NCBI RefSeq assembly: GCF_011089895.1
Contig: NZ_JAANAT010000002.1
Span: forward strand, 310,001 to 374,000
Source of the DNA: Mucilaginibacter inviolabilis
GTDB taxonomy: Bacteria > Bacteroidota > Bacteroidia > Sphingobacteriales > Sphingobacteriaceae
Direction of reading: 5' to 3'
DNA: 64,000 bases
Shown here: one piece after another, positions 35,930 through 44,279 of the stretch
Layout of the letters: each line of letters opens with the position of its first letter
Numbering within the stretch: position 1 is the first letter of the stretch
The notes under the pieces: model-generated
Database searches by the model: none
Told to the model about the DNA's origin: nothing
Seen by the model: the letters and a program-made list of their open reading frames with translations, nothing else
Made by a program: the position numbers and the translations under genes

Positions 35930-36592
35930 ATGAGGCACAAGACACTTGGATTTTTTGCGTTATTTTTATTTTATGCCGTGACCGTTCATGGTCATGGCAG
36001 GAATAGATACGTCTCGTCCGGTTTCGATAATCAGGATACCACAGTTAGTTTCAATAGTATTATTGACAAGATGAATGTGCAATTCGGTCAGTTGCTCATG
36101 ACGGGTAATACTGACCGGGATATTGTCATGTTAATTATCGTAAGCAATCTTGGTGCTGTCGATATGGAAATGCTGGAGATGCAAAAGGGAAAAAACAACC
36201 TGTTGGTCCGGAATGTCCGGAAAATGATAACTGACCGTATTCATGAAACTTTAGAATTGAATAATTTCCTGGTTAAAGTGAATTTCCATGTAAACTATGA
36301 TTCCGGACATAAAGAAACCGGCATAAGCCGCCAAATAGATTCGTTTGCCCAGCATACAAAAAACACTTTTCCAAGTAGGCTAACAACCGACGAGGAGTTT
36401 GTGCTGCTGATGATTGACCTCGACCAGCAAGGTTTAAAAATGGCCAAGCTATTATCGAAGTATGGGCATGATAAGGAACTGGGGGCTTTTTCTAAAAAGC
36501 TAATAAAGCGTTTACGTACGGAAATGGGCGAATTATCAGCCTATTATCAGCGAAGTGGCAGACCTGCCATAAACAGACCGGAACATCTTTAA
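35930..36592 (+). CDS. Divergent tandem DUF305-like secreted protein lacking the HH motif
   Basis: A 220-residue protein with a signal peptide ending in VHGHG. Two repeats are visible: DRDIVMLIIVSNLGAVDME with VRKMITDRIHETLELNNFL (about residues 63-115), and DEEFVLLMIDLDQQGLKMA with SKKLIKRLRTEMGELSAYY (about 155-210). These align with DUF305 halves (DxxFxxMMxxHHQGAxxMA and AxxIIxxQxxEIxxL), but HHQ is SNL in the first and DQQ in the second. A DUF305-fold protein that has lost its usual metal ligands is the best reading. Homology is by eye. Confidence 0.6.
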   Translation: MRHKTLGFFALFLFYAVTVHGHGRNRYVSSGFDNQDTTVSFNSIIDKMNVQFGQLLMTGNTDRDIVMLIIVSNLGAVDMEMLEMQKGKNNLLVRNVRKMITDRIHETLELNNFLVKVNFHVNYDSGHKETGISRQIDSFAQHTKNTFPSRLTTDEEFVLLMIDLDQQGLKMAKLLSKYGHDKELGAFSKKLIKRLRTEMGELSAYYQRSGRPAINRPEHL

Positions 36593-36702
36593 TTGCTGCG
36601 TCATTCGTTAAAGTAACAGACAAGAACATTGCCGAGCGTTAACTTTTAAGTAAGAGCTTACAAATTGACCTTTCGATTACACTATCCCGTAAATTATTGT
36701 CT

Positions 36703-36870
36703 ATGTCAATTCCTAAAAAGAAAAAAATTAAAAAGCCCGCCCCTGAAAAGAAAAGGCCCTGGACAGTCGCCAGAATAATTAAGGAAGTTATCTATACGCT
36801 TGTGTTCTTGTTAAGCATGGCGGGAATTGTTGTTGTTTTATGGGCGATATTCCATACGCACCTGCATTAA
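36703..36870 (+). CDS. 55-aa single-span membrane peptide upstream of copA
   Basis: Begins MSIPKKKKIKKPAPEKKRPW, followed by one hydrophobic span (about residues 28-48) and a His-rich tail IFHTHLH. The plan (very basic N-terminus, single span, tail with His) matches the peptides at 2461 and 15586, though the sequence differs. It is placed before the copA promoter, so it probably belongs to the preceding transcript or is monocistronic. Family not recognised. Confidence 0.6.
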   Translation: MSIPKKKKIKKPAPEKKRPWTVARIIKEVIYTLVFLLSMAGIVVVLWAIFHTHLH

Positions 36871-36933
36871 ACAGCAACTAATTATGTTAAGACGGCACAA
36901 TCCCGTTTTGACCAAGAAAAAGTTTGGACTTAA

Positions 36934-36995
36934 ATAATTATGTAATTCTTTCCCTGAATTATGTAATAGTGATAAAAAGATGAGGCGTAACTTTG
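36934..36995 (+). promoter_or_regulatory. copA promoter with two 21-bp-spaced AATTATGTAA half-sites
   Basis: AATTATGTAA occurs at 36936-36945 and again at 36957-36966, a direct repeat with 21-bp period. A -7 element TAACTTTG is at 36988-36995, 21 bases after the second half-site, and no TTTG is present at -33. The same set with the same spacing occurs at 56471-56532. This is how an AraC-type activator covering the -33 region would be laid out. The regulator is inferred. Confidence 0.75.
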
Positions 36996-37016
36996 TAACG
37001 ATATATTTAATTTAGA

Positions 37017-39248
37017 ATGACAGCACCAACTCAAACACTTACTTTTCCTGTGACCGGCATGACCTGCGCCGGATGTGCGGCCAGTGTAGAATCAATGATC
37101 AATGCACAAAAAGGTGTAGAAAAGGCGGAAGTTAATTATGCTACACAGTCGGTAAAAGTAGCCTTCCATCCAGCTTTGATACAACCCTCAACCTTGCAAC
37201 AGGCTGTACAATCTGTGGGGTATGATTTGATCATTGATACGGTTAATGGGAGGAAAAAACAAGAAGAAGCCCGGCAAAGCCATTTGGAAAAACTAAAGAA
37301 GAACATCATTTGGGCCTCAATATTAACCGTTCCCGTTGTATTGATTGGGATGTTTTTCATGAACGTTCCTTATGGGAATTACATCATGTTGGTACTGACA
37401 GCGCCTGTATTATTTATTGCGGGCAGGAGTTTTTTTATCAATGCCTGGAAACAGGCCTGTCACGGCAGGGCCAATATGGATACGCTTGTCGCGATGAGTA
37501 CAGGAATCGCTTTTGCATTTAGCGTTTTTAATACCGTATACCCCGAATTCTGGTATCGTCAAGGGCTGATGCCCCATGTATATTTTGAAGCCGCAGCTGT
37601 AGTGATCGTCTTTATTATGTTGGGCAAGCTTCTGGAAGAGCGGGCCAAATCGAATACTTCCTCCGCTATCAAAAAATTGATCGGGCTGCAACCAAAAACC
37701 GTATTACTAATTACTGAACAGGGAGAAATAGAAACGCCCATTGCAGATGTTCAGGTTGGTAACCGTTTGCAGGTTCGACCAGGTGAAAAAATCCCCGTTG
37801 ACGGCGTCCTATTTGAAGGGAACTCTTTTATTGACGAGAGTATGATCAGCGGTGAACCAGTTCCCGTTGAAAAAAAGGCAGGTGATAAGGTATTTGCAGG
37901 AACAATAAATCAAAAAGGCAGTTTTCGTTTTACGGCCGAAAAAGTAGGAAGCGCAACGATGCTGGCCCAGATCATCCACTTGGTTCAGGAGGCGCAGGGT
38001 TCAAAAGCGCCGGTGCAAAAACTTGTCGATAAAATTGCTGGCATTTTTGTGCCGGTTGTCATGTTAATTGCGTTGCTGAGTTTCGGGGCATGGATACTGT
38101 TTGGCGGGCAGCACGCCCTCACCCAGGGGCTATTAGCGATGGTGACGGTGATGGTGATCGCCTGCCCCTGCGCTTTAGGACTGGCAACGCCCACCGCAGT
38201 TATGGTCGGAATCGGTAAAGGTGCTGAAAACGGCATTCTTGTTAAAGATGCTGAAGCACTGGAACTTGGTTATCGTGTTAATGCTGTTATTCTTGATAAA
38301 ACCGGAACATTAACCGAGGGCAAGCCAAAAGTCACAGATCTGGCCTGGACAAAAGAGGCCGAAGAGGACCGATCATTTCTTGCAGGGATTTTGCTGTCGT
38401 TAGAACAGCAATCAGAACATCCTTTGGCGGCGGCCATTGTAGAACATCTTAAAAATCTCGCTATAAAACCTGTTTCCATGAGTTATTTTAAAAGCCTAAC
38501 CGGACGTGGGGTTGAAGGTTTGCGTGACGGAAAGCCTTATTTGGCCGGTAGCCCAAAACTGGTTAACAGCATTAACATCAAAATACCGGATGATTTGAAA
38601 AAGCAACAGGATCTGTGGCTGAATTCCGCTAAGACTGTTATCTATTTTGCAGATCATACATCGGTACTGGGGATCGTCGGCATTCAAGACAAGATTAAAA
38701 GCAATTCCGCGCAGGCGGTAGAAGATTTAAAAAAACAAGGCATCGAAGTTTATATGGTCACAGGTGACAACCGGCAAACGGCGAACAACATTGCAGCTGC
38801 AGCAGGAATTGATCATGTCATAGCAGAAGCGTTGCCTTCAGATAAAGCAGACTTTGTTAAACAACTGCAAGCCGATGGAAAGGTCGTAGCTATGGTCGGC
38901 GACGGTATCAATGACAGCCAGGCGCTCGCGCAAGCTAATCTTTCCATCGCGATGGGACAGGGTTCAGATATCGCAATGGATGTTGCTAAGATCACGCTAA
39001 TATCGCCCGATCTTACGCAGATCGCCAAAGCGTTAAAGCTTTCGCGGCTGACGGTCCGTACCATAAGACAGAATTTGTTTTGGGCATTTGTTTACAACCT
39101 GATCGGCATACCTATTGCGGCGGGATTGTTATATCCTTTTAATGGATTCCTATTGAATCCGATGATCGCCGGGGCGGCTATGGCACTAAGCTCCGTATCT
39201 GTGGTGAGCAATAGCCTCCGGCTGAAATTGTCAAAAATTAACATTTAA
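37017..39248 (+). CDS. copA: Copper-exporting P1B-1 ATPase CopA
   Basis: A 743-residue Cu+-ATPase with one N-terminal HMA domain (GMTCAGC, Cys17 and Cys20), eight spans, the membrane site C383-P384-C385, the actuator motif SGEP, the phosphorylation site D427 in DKTGTLTEGKP, and GDGINDSQAL in the hinge; the last span carries MALSSVSVVSNS, the MxxSS-type site of P1B-1. All catalytic parts are intact. Its own promoter with the half-sites lies 22-80 bp upstream, and a CopZ-like chaperone follows 14 bp after the stop. Confidence 0.96.
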   Translation: MTAPTQTLTFPVTGMTCAGCAASVESMINAQKGVEKAEVNYATQSVKVAFHPALIQPSTLQQAVQSVGYDLIIDTVNGRKKQEEARQSHLEKLKKNIIWASILTVPVVLIGMFFMNVPYGNYIMLVLTAPVLFIAGRSFFINAWKQACHGRANMDTLVAMSTGIAFAFSVFNTVYPEFWYRQGLMPHVYFEAAAVVIVFIMLGKLLEERAKSNTSSAIKKLIGLQPKTVLLITEQGEIETPIADVQVGNRLQVRPGEKIPVDGVLFEGNSFIDESMISGEPVPVEKKAGDKVFAGTINQKGSFRFTAEKVGSATMLAQIIHLVQEAQGSKAPVQKLVDKIAGIFVPVVMLIALLSFGAWILFGGQHALTQGLLAMVTVMVIACPCALGLATPTAVMVGIGKGAENGILVKDAEALELGYRVNAVILDKTGTLTEGKPKVTDLAWTKEAEEDRSFLAGILLSLEQQSEHPLAAAIVEHLKNLAIKPVSMSYFKSLTGRGVEGLRDGKPYLAGSPKLVNSINIKIPDDLKKQQDLWLNSAKTVIYFADHTSVLGIVGIQDKIKSNSAQAVEDLKKQGIEVYMVTGDNRQTANNIAAAAGIDHVIAEALPSDKADFVKQLQADGKVVAMVGDGINDSQALAQANLSIAMGQGSDIAMDVAKITLISPDLTQIAKALKLSRLTVRTIRQNLFWAFVYNLIGIPIAAGLLYPFNGFLLNPMIAGAAMALSSVSVVSNSLRLKLSKINI

Positions 39249-39262
39249 TATAAATCAATAAC

Positions 39263-39475
39263 ATGGAAACTTTCAAATTCAAAACGAATATCAACTGTGG
39301 TGGCTGCATAGCAGCTGTAACCCCATCATTAGACAATTTAAAGGGTATAGATAAATGGGAGGTAGATACAGCCAATCGCGACAAGGTGCTTACCGTGCAG
39401 GCAGAAGGATTGACTGCCGAACAGATCATCGAAAGCGTGACGGCAAAAGGCTATTTTGCACAAAGAATTGATTAG
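39263..39475 (+). CDS. CopZ-like HMA-domain copper chaperone
   Basis: A 70-residue cytosolic protein that is one HMA domain: NINCGGCIAAV gives the CxxC site (Cys12 and Cys15), followed by a beta-alpha-beta-beta-alpha-beta pattern ending in GYFAQ. It should hand Cu+ to CopA, encoded 14 bp upstream. The usual Met before the first Cys is Asn-Ile-Asn here. A terminator follows. Confidence 0.9.
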   Translation: METFKFKTNINCGGCIAAVTPSLDNLKGIDKWEVDTANRDKVLTVQAEGLTAEQIIESVTAKGYFAQRID

Positions 39476-39490
39476 CAAACTAGCAGACAG

Positions 39491-39524
39491 AAATCCTGCT
39501 GCGATGTCAGCGGGATTTTAATTT
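39491..39524 (+). terminator. Terminator after the copper chaperone gene
   Basis: AAATCCTGCTG pairs with CAGCGGGATTT (one G-T pair) around a 6-base loop, followed by TTAATTT. It closes the copA-chaperone transcript. Confidence 0.7.
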
Positions 39525-39579
39525 AAAAGAAAAATATATAGCCAAGAACAATTGTAACTTTTTTGTGTAGTAATAAGGA

Positions 39580-40011
39580 ATGAAGAAGTTTAGTGCACTG
39601 ATCTTGGCGGCCTTATACCTGATGTTAACATCAGGGGTATCAGCCTGCTTTTTTCATTGTTGTGCCGATGCAGGCCCCGGCTATGTTAACAAGGGGGCCG
39701 CATTGTCTAAAACTGATTCTTGTGACGACGATCATTGCTGTGACGAGCCATCGGAAGACTCCGCTTATCAAATAAGAAGTCAACATTGTACTTGCTGCAA
39801 CCAGCAGAACTTATCGGTGATCAAGGAAAATATTGCCGGATCATCAGAATTACATTTGGAGGTGTATCAACCTCCACTTCACGGCGTCTCATATTGCCAG
39901 GATATTGTTGTTCAGACACGCACAGATCAATTCAAATGGCCTATTTCTAAAGCACCGCCTGATGCCTCGAAGCCATTTATATACATTCTAAATCGTTCCA
40001 TCCTCATTTGA
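39580..40011 (+). CDS. HYC_CC_PP-like secreted Cys-rich protein, copy 2
   Basis: A 143-residue exported protein. After a signal peptide come FFHCCADAG, CDDDHCCDE and HCTCCNQQN, so Cys pairs repeat three times, then QPPLHG and a final YILNRSILI. Twelve or so cysteines in the first 75 residues suggest metal binding outside the inner membrane. It resembles HYC_CC_PP-type proteins more than the copies at 34699 and 56541 do. It is followed by the AraC-type regulator gene. Confidence 0.65.
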   Translation: MKKFSALILAALYLMLTSGVSACFFHCCADAGPGYVNKGAALSKTDSCDDDHCCDEPSEDSAYQIRSQHCTCCNQQNLSVIKENIAGSSELHLEVYQPPLHGVSYCQDIVVQTRTDQFKWPISKAPPDASKPFIYILNRSILI

Positions 40012-40016
40012 TTTTT

Positions 40017-40045
40017 AGCTGCCGCACCCCACGCGGCTGGTATTT
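40017..40045 (+). terminator. Weak hairpin after the Cys-rich gene
   Basis: GCCGC (40021-40025) pairs with GCGGC (40033-40037) around a 7-base loop and is followed by TATTTTAATG. A short stem, so a partial terminator at best. Confidence 0.4.
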
Positions 40046-40079
40046 TAATGTTCAATCATTAACCACTTGAAAATCGAAT

Positions 40080-40643
40080 ATGCTTCTTCATATAAAAAAT
40101 ATGGTTTGCGACCGTTGCATTATGGTCGTCAAACAACAAATTGATAATCATAATTTTCTGATCTCTGACATCAGCCTTGGTGAGGTTCAGTTCCATCCCG
40201 AACCTAACGAGGCACAGATGCAGCAGATAGCTTCCTCGTTAAAGATCCTGGGTTTTGAGATCATCGATAAGGAACGTGACCGGCTGGTAGAAAAGATCAA
40301 AAATACCGTTATCAAGCTGATTCACCATTCCGACCTGACCGATGTTCATCAAACCCTCAGCAGTATGCTTGCCGAATCCCTGCAAATGGAATATTCATAT
40401 CTGAGTCGTATATTCTCCGATCACGAGGATGTAACTATCGAAAAGTTCATCATTCAGCAAAAGATAGCAAAGGTGAAGGAATTGCTGCAATATGGTGAGC
40501 TGAATATGAATGAAATAGCTAATGTTATGGGTTATAGCAGCAATGCACATTTGTCTAATCAATTTAAAAGCATCACTGGTTTGACTCCAAGTGAATATAA
40601 ATCAATCAATAAAAGCGACAGGAAACCACTGGATAAAATTTAA
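40080..40643 (+). CDS. AraC-family regulator with N-terminal CxxC (HMA-like) domain
   Basis: A 187-residue protein. The first 70 residues look like a small ferredoxin-fold domain: IKNMVCDRCIMVV carries M8, C10 and C13 in the MxCxxC pattern of heavy-metal-associated domains. The C-terminal 110 residues are a double helix-turn-helix of the AraC type: YSYLSRIFSDHEDVTIEKFI in HTH1 and MNEIANVMGYSSNAHLSNQF in HTH2, ending GLTPSEYK. The normal sugar-binding cupin is absent. It is therefore a likely Cu(I)-sensing activator for this region. The multicopper oxidase gene follows 4 bp later. Confidence 0.85.
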   Translation: MLLHIKNMVCDRCIMVVKQQIDNHNFLISDISLGEVQFHPEPNEAQMQQIASSLKILGFEIIDKERDRLVEKIKNTVIKLIHHSDLTDVHQTLSSMLAESLQMEYSYLSRIFSDHEDVTIEKFIIQQKIAKVKELLQYGELNMNEIANVMGYSSNAHLSNQFKSITGLTPSEYKSINKSDRKPLDKI

Positions 40644-40647
40644 GCTC

Positions 40648-43527
40648 ATGAAAATCACCATTAACTTAATAATCATCTTACTGCTTGGATTTGGTCATTC
40701 AGCCCAATGTCAACAAAAAAAAATGCGTATGGGCGACACCACCATGCACATGAAAATGCCGATGCCTGCCTCAAAAAATGTCATAAAAAAACCTGCAAAG
40801 TCGACTGCGGTGACTCATCATGTGCCTTCAAAAAATACTTCGGGGATGCCAGGGATGAAAATGGAGGGCAGTTCAGGTAAGCGTTCGGGCATTAAAAAAA
40901 GAAGTAAGGCCATGCCAGGGATGAATATGAGCAAGGAAAGTATGCCCGGAATGAATATGAAGGAAAAGACGGGAATGCCAGGGATGAAAATGAGCAAGGA
41001 ACGTATGCCCGGAATGAATATGAAGGACAAAACGGCAATGCCCGGAATGAAGATGCAAGATACTGGCATGAAGCAAATGGATATGCAGAAACAAATGAAA
41101 ATGGGTGACGGGATGCCGGGTATGCCTATGAAAGCGATGACTAAACAGGGAAAGGACACTATAGCCAGTATGTCCTCTACCCTGAATGATCATTTTATTC
41201 ATGCCGGCAAACGGATAAACTACGACCTCTATATCACGGATACTATTGCTAACTATACCGGAAAACCGGTAAAAGCAATGGCGATAAACGGCCATATACC
41301 AGGCCCCACGCTATCATTTACGGAAGGAGACACTGCTTATATTCGTGTTCACAACCGGATGAAAACAGAAACGTCTATTCACTGGCATGGTGTTTTGGTG
41401 CCCAATCAGTACGACGGTGTGCCTTATCTGACCACAGTGCCGATCATGCCGGATTCCACCCATCTGTTTATTATACCTCTCAGGCAAACCGGTACTTTCT
41501 GGTATCATTCACATACAGATTTGGACGAACAGTCTGGTCTTTACGGCTCCATTGTGATACATCCTCAAATGAAAAGCAAAGAATACCCCGAACAAGTGAT
41601 GCTTTTTTCCGACTGGACGGATTATAAACCGAAAGAAGTGCAAAGGATGTTAAAACGTGGAACCGACTGGTTCTCCATTCAGAAAGGAAGCGTACTCAGT
41701 TACGGCGGAGCGATCACAAAAGGTTACCTGGGCGATAAATTAAAGCTGGACTGGAGGCGTATGCCGGCCATGGATCTGGCGGATGTCAAATACGACCGGT
41801 TTCTGGTCAATGGCTATACTGATCAGCAGTTGTCGAAATTCAAACCGGGCGAGATCGTTAGGTTGCGCATTATCAACGGTTCATCTTCCAGTTACTTTTG
41901 GTTGAATTACGCCGGAAGCCAGATGACGGTGATCGCGGCTGATGGCCTGGCTGTAAAACCTGTGACGGTTGACAAGATCCTGATCGGAACGGCAGAAACT
42001 TATGACGTACTTGTCAAAATACCCTTAAAAGGCAAATATGAATTCCGTGCGACCTATCAGGATGTCTCAGGGAAAGTGTCGGCCTGGTTTGGTTCTGGTG
42101 CCGAAGTTAAAGTGAAAGACATTCCTCCCGTGCCGTATTATAAATTGACGCACACCTTTAACCGGATGATGAGCCAGATGAATATGTCTATGAATTCCGT
42201 GCCCAACTCAAAAGTAAAAAACGACGGCCTGGAATTCAGCAAAAGTACCGGCAAAATGAAAATGGATGGCATGGATATGGGTGACATGAAAATGGATGAT
42301 AAAGCAGCTAAGCCTATGCCTGAAATGAAGATGAACGGCATGGACATGAAGGGCGATTCAAGCATGAAAAAAATGGTCGGCGAAAAAGGGAAAAAAATGC
42401 CCATGAAAGACACGAAACCAGGTATGGGCGGCCAGCAGAAAGACATGGGTAACATGGATATGGGAGACATGGGAAGCATGAATATGACCGATGACGGTAA
42501 GGGCACAAAGATGGGGCCGGGTGGTTCTATGCTGCTTGGATTAGGTGGTGAAGGGAAAATACTGACCTACGATATGCTTCAGGCCAACAGTTCCACAGCC
42601 ATAGAAGGGAACCATACGGTCAGGACTTACCACCTTTATCTTACCGGCAGTATGATTCGCTACACGTGGCTGATCAACAATAAAGCTCTATCGGAAGCAG
42701 ACAAATTATTGATCAGAAAAGGCGAGGTTGTACGGTTTGTTTTACATAATACCACGATGATGGAGCATCCTATGCACTTGCATGGGCACTTTTTCCGGGT
42801 TCTGAATGCTATGGGTGATTCCGCGCCGCTGAAGCATACCGTCAGTATCGAACCTATGCAGGTTAAGACGATTGAATTTTTAGCAGATGAAGCGCATGAT
42901 TGGTTTTTTCACTGTCATACCTTATATCATATGATGTCCGGTATGGCCAGAGTAGTCCGTTATGAAGATAACCCCAGCAATGCCGAGGTTGCGCCCTATC
43001 AGAAAAATAACCCCCTTTTAAAAGATGATCGCCGGTGGTATACCTGGGGCATGGCCTCCTTTCATTCACAAACCAGTGTCGGGTCCATTTTCATATCGAA
43101 TACGCGGTATGAATTCAACGCTAATTACAGGTTCAGCTACGACGGACGTTATGAAATTGACCCGCGTTTCCAGCGGTACCTGGATAATAACCAGTATTTG
43201 GCTGCTTATGTGGGGGGCAACTTTGAGCAGACAGAAAAGGGGAGGCTGTTTCGTCGTAACGGCGATAACAGCGCGGTAGTTGGTTTGCGCTACCTTCTTC
43301 CGCTTTTCTTACAAACAGATGCGCGTATCAGCAGTAAAGGGCAGTTTCGCTTCACGATTAGCCGGGAGGACATACCACTTACTACGAGGCTGTACATGGG
43401 CTCCTCTTATAATACAGATAATGAGTTCCAGGTCGACACGCGTTATATCCTTACCAAAAATTTTGCGGTTTCGGCAAGCTACGATAACCAATATGGTTTT
43501 GGCGGAGGTCTGACCATCATCTTATAA
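40648..43527 (+). CDS. CopA/PcoA-type multicopper oxidase fused to a CopB-like barrel
   Basis: A 959-residue exported protein. ATG 40648 gives a clean signal peptide ending in AQCQ. Residues about 25-180 are a Met/Lys-rich region with MPGMNM-type repeats. The oxidase has cupredoxin motifs HWHG (H245), WYHSH, HPMHLHGH (from H707) and FFHCHTLYHMMSGM (from about H755), so all type 1, 2 and 3 copper ligands appear present. Another Met-rich insert lies near residues 530-625. From about 790 the sequence has barrel-like strands with RFTISREDIPL, similar to the outer-membrane CopB/PcoB domain. So CopA and CopB functions are joined. Likely periplasmic Cu+ oxidation and sequestration anchored at the outer membrane. 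Confidence 0.9.
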   Translation: MKITINLIIILLLGFGHSAQCQQKKMRMGDTTMHMKMPMPASKNVIKKPAKSTAVTHHVPSKNTSGMPGMKMEGSSGKRSGIKKRSKAMPGMNMSKESMPGMNMKEKTGMPGMKMSKERMPGMNMKDKTAMPGMKMQDTGMKQMDMQKQMKMGDGMPGMPMKAMTKQGKDTIASMSSTLNDHFIHAGKRINYDLYITDTIANYTGKPVKAMAINGHIPGPTLSFTEGDTAYIRVHNRMKTETSIHWHGVLVPNQYDGVPYLTTVPIMPDSTHLFIIPLRQTGTFWYHSHTDLDEQSGLYGSIVIHPQMKSKEYPEQVMLFSDWTDYKPKEVQRMLKRGTDWFSIQKGSVLSYGGAITKGYLGDKLKLDWRRMPAMDLADVKYDRFLVNGYTDQQLSKFKPGEIVRLRIINGSSSSYFWLNYAGSQMTVIAADGLAVKPVTVDKILIGTAETYDVLVKIPLKGKYEFRATYQDVSGKVSAWFGSGAEVKVKDIPPVPYYKLTHTFNRMMSQMNMSMNSVPNSKVKNDGLEFSKSTGKMKMDGMDMGDMKMDDKAAKPMPEMKMNGMDMKGDSSMKKMVGEKGKKMPMKDTKPGMGGQQKDMGNMDMGDMGSMNMTDDGKGTKMGPGGSMLLGLGGEGKILTYDMLQANSSTAIEGNHTVRTYHLYLTGSMIRYTWLINNKALSEADKLLIRKGEVVRFVLHNTTMMEHPMHLHGHFFRVLNAMGDSAPLKHTVSIEPMQVKTIEFLADEAHDWFFHCHTLYHMMSGMARVVRYEDNPSNAEVAPYQKNNPLLKDDRRWYTWGMASFHSQTSVGSIFISNTRYEFNANYRFSYDGRYEIDPRFQRYLDNNQYLAAYVGGNFEQTEKGRLFRRNGDNSAVVGLRYLLPLFLQTDARISSKGQFRFTISREDIPLTTRLYMGSSYNTDNEFQVDTRYILTKNFAVSASYDNQYGFGGGLTIIL
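40912..41060 (+). repeat. 63-bp tandem repeat coding Met-rich copper-binding units
   Basis: Two nearly identical 63-bp units (40912-40974 and 40975-41037) plus a partial third. Each codes for MPGM(N/K)MSKE, then MPGMNMKxK, i.e. MxxMxM clusters usual in copper-binding proteins. Units differ in a few bases only, so the expansion is recent. Confidence 0.8.
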
Positions 43528-43572
43528 AATCTATCATGTAATCATAAAACAAATAAAACTAAAACTAAAACT

Positions 43573-44250
43573 ATGAAAACAGCAATTTTAATCATCCCAT
43601 TTTTGACAATTAATGCAATAAGCTTAAACAACGCTAATGGATCAGTTATCGGGACTGGCCGGTTACCGGCAAATGCAGTGCTTAATATTTCAAGCTCTGA
43701 AATTAAAAAAGCGCTCCATGGTGACGAATTAATGGAGGTAATGAATAAGATGATGAAAGATATGGAGTCGCAGCCAATGAAAGGCATCGTCGACCTCGAT
43801 TTCGCGTCGATGTTAAAAATCCACCACCAGGGAGCCATTAATATGGCCAAAATCGAACTTCAGGACGGCAAAGACGCCAAGTTGAAAACACTGGCCCAAA
43901 AGATCATTGATGACCAAACGAAGGAAGTTTCAGACTTGGATAAGTTGATCGCTTCTTTGCAAAGCGCCCCGAAAAACTATGATCCCATGAAAAAAAATTC
44001 AGGACCGGCAAAAGCGATGCAAGATGATATGATGTCTATGATAAAACCGGGCCATATGTCGATGTCCTCGGTGGATCATGAATTTGCTGACATGATGATT
44101 AAACATCATACCGACGGCATTCAAATGGCAAAAAGTATAATAGCCTACAGCAAAACAGACAAACTTCGTTCAATGGCACAAAAATCCATTCCGCAGCAAA
44201 GCCAGGATATCAAAGCGTTCCAGCAATGGAAGACCAATCATAAAGGATAA
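43573..44250 (+). CDS. DUF305 secreted copper-resistance-like protein
   Basis: A 225-residue exported protein with a signal peptide, then two DUF305 repeats: DFASMLKIHHQGAINMAKIEL (about residues 76-96; followed by LKTLAQKIIDDQTKEV) and EFADMMIKHHTDGIQMAKSII (about 172-192; followed by SMAQKSIPQQSQDI). Both keep the HH pair, believed to bind metal in this ferritin-like helical family. Linker rich in Met and Lys. The gene lies 45 bp after the oxidase and 29 bp before a second DUF305 gene. Confidence 0.9.
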   Translation: MKTAILIIPFLTINAISLNNANGSVIGTGRLPANAVLNISSSEIKKALHGDELMEVMNKMMKDMESQPMKGIVDLDFASMLKIHHQGAINMAKIELQDGKDAKLKTLAQKIIDDQTKEVSDLDKLIASLQSAPKNYDPMKKNSGPAKAMQDDMMSMIKPGHMSMSSVDHEFADMMIKHHTDGIQMAKSIIAYSKTDKLRSMAQKSIPQQSQDIKAFQQWKTNHKG

Positions 44251-44279
44251 AATCGATAATTTAATATAAACACATTACC

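Noticed and set aside
40912..41060. Short regular repeats as a CRISPR array
   Set aside because: Units are contiguous, without spacers, in frame and code for MPGMNM-type repeats inside an oxidase gene.
41314..42508. Several minus-strand frames rich in His or Met complement inside the oxidase gene
   Set aside because: They arise from the complement of Met/Lys-rich codons in the real gene.
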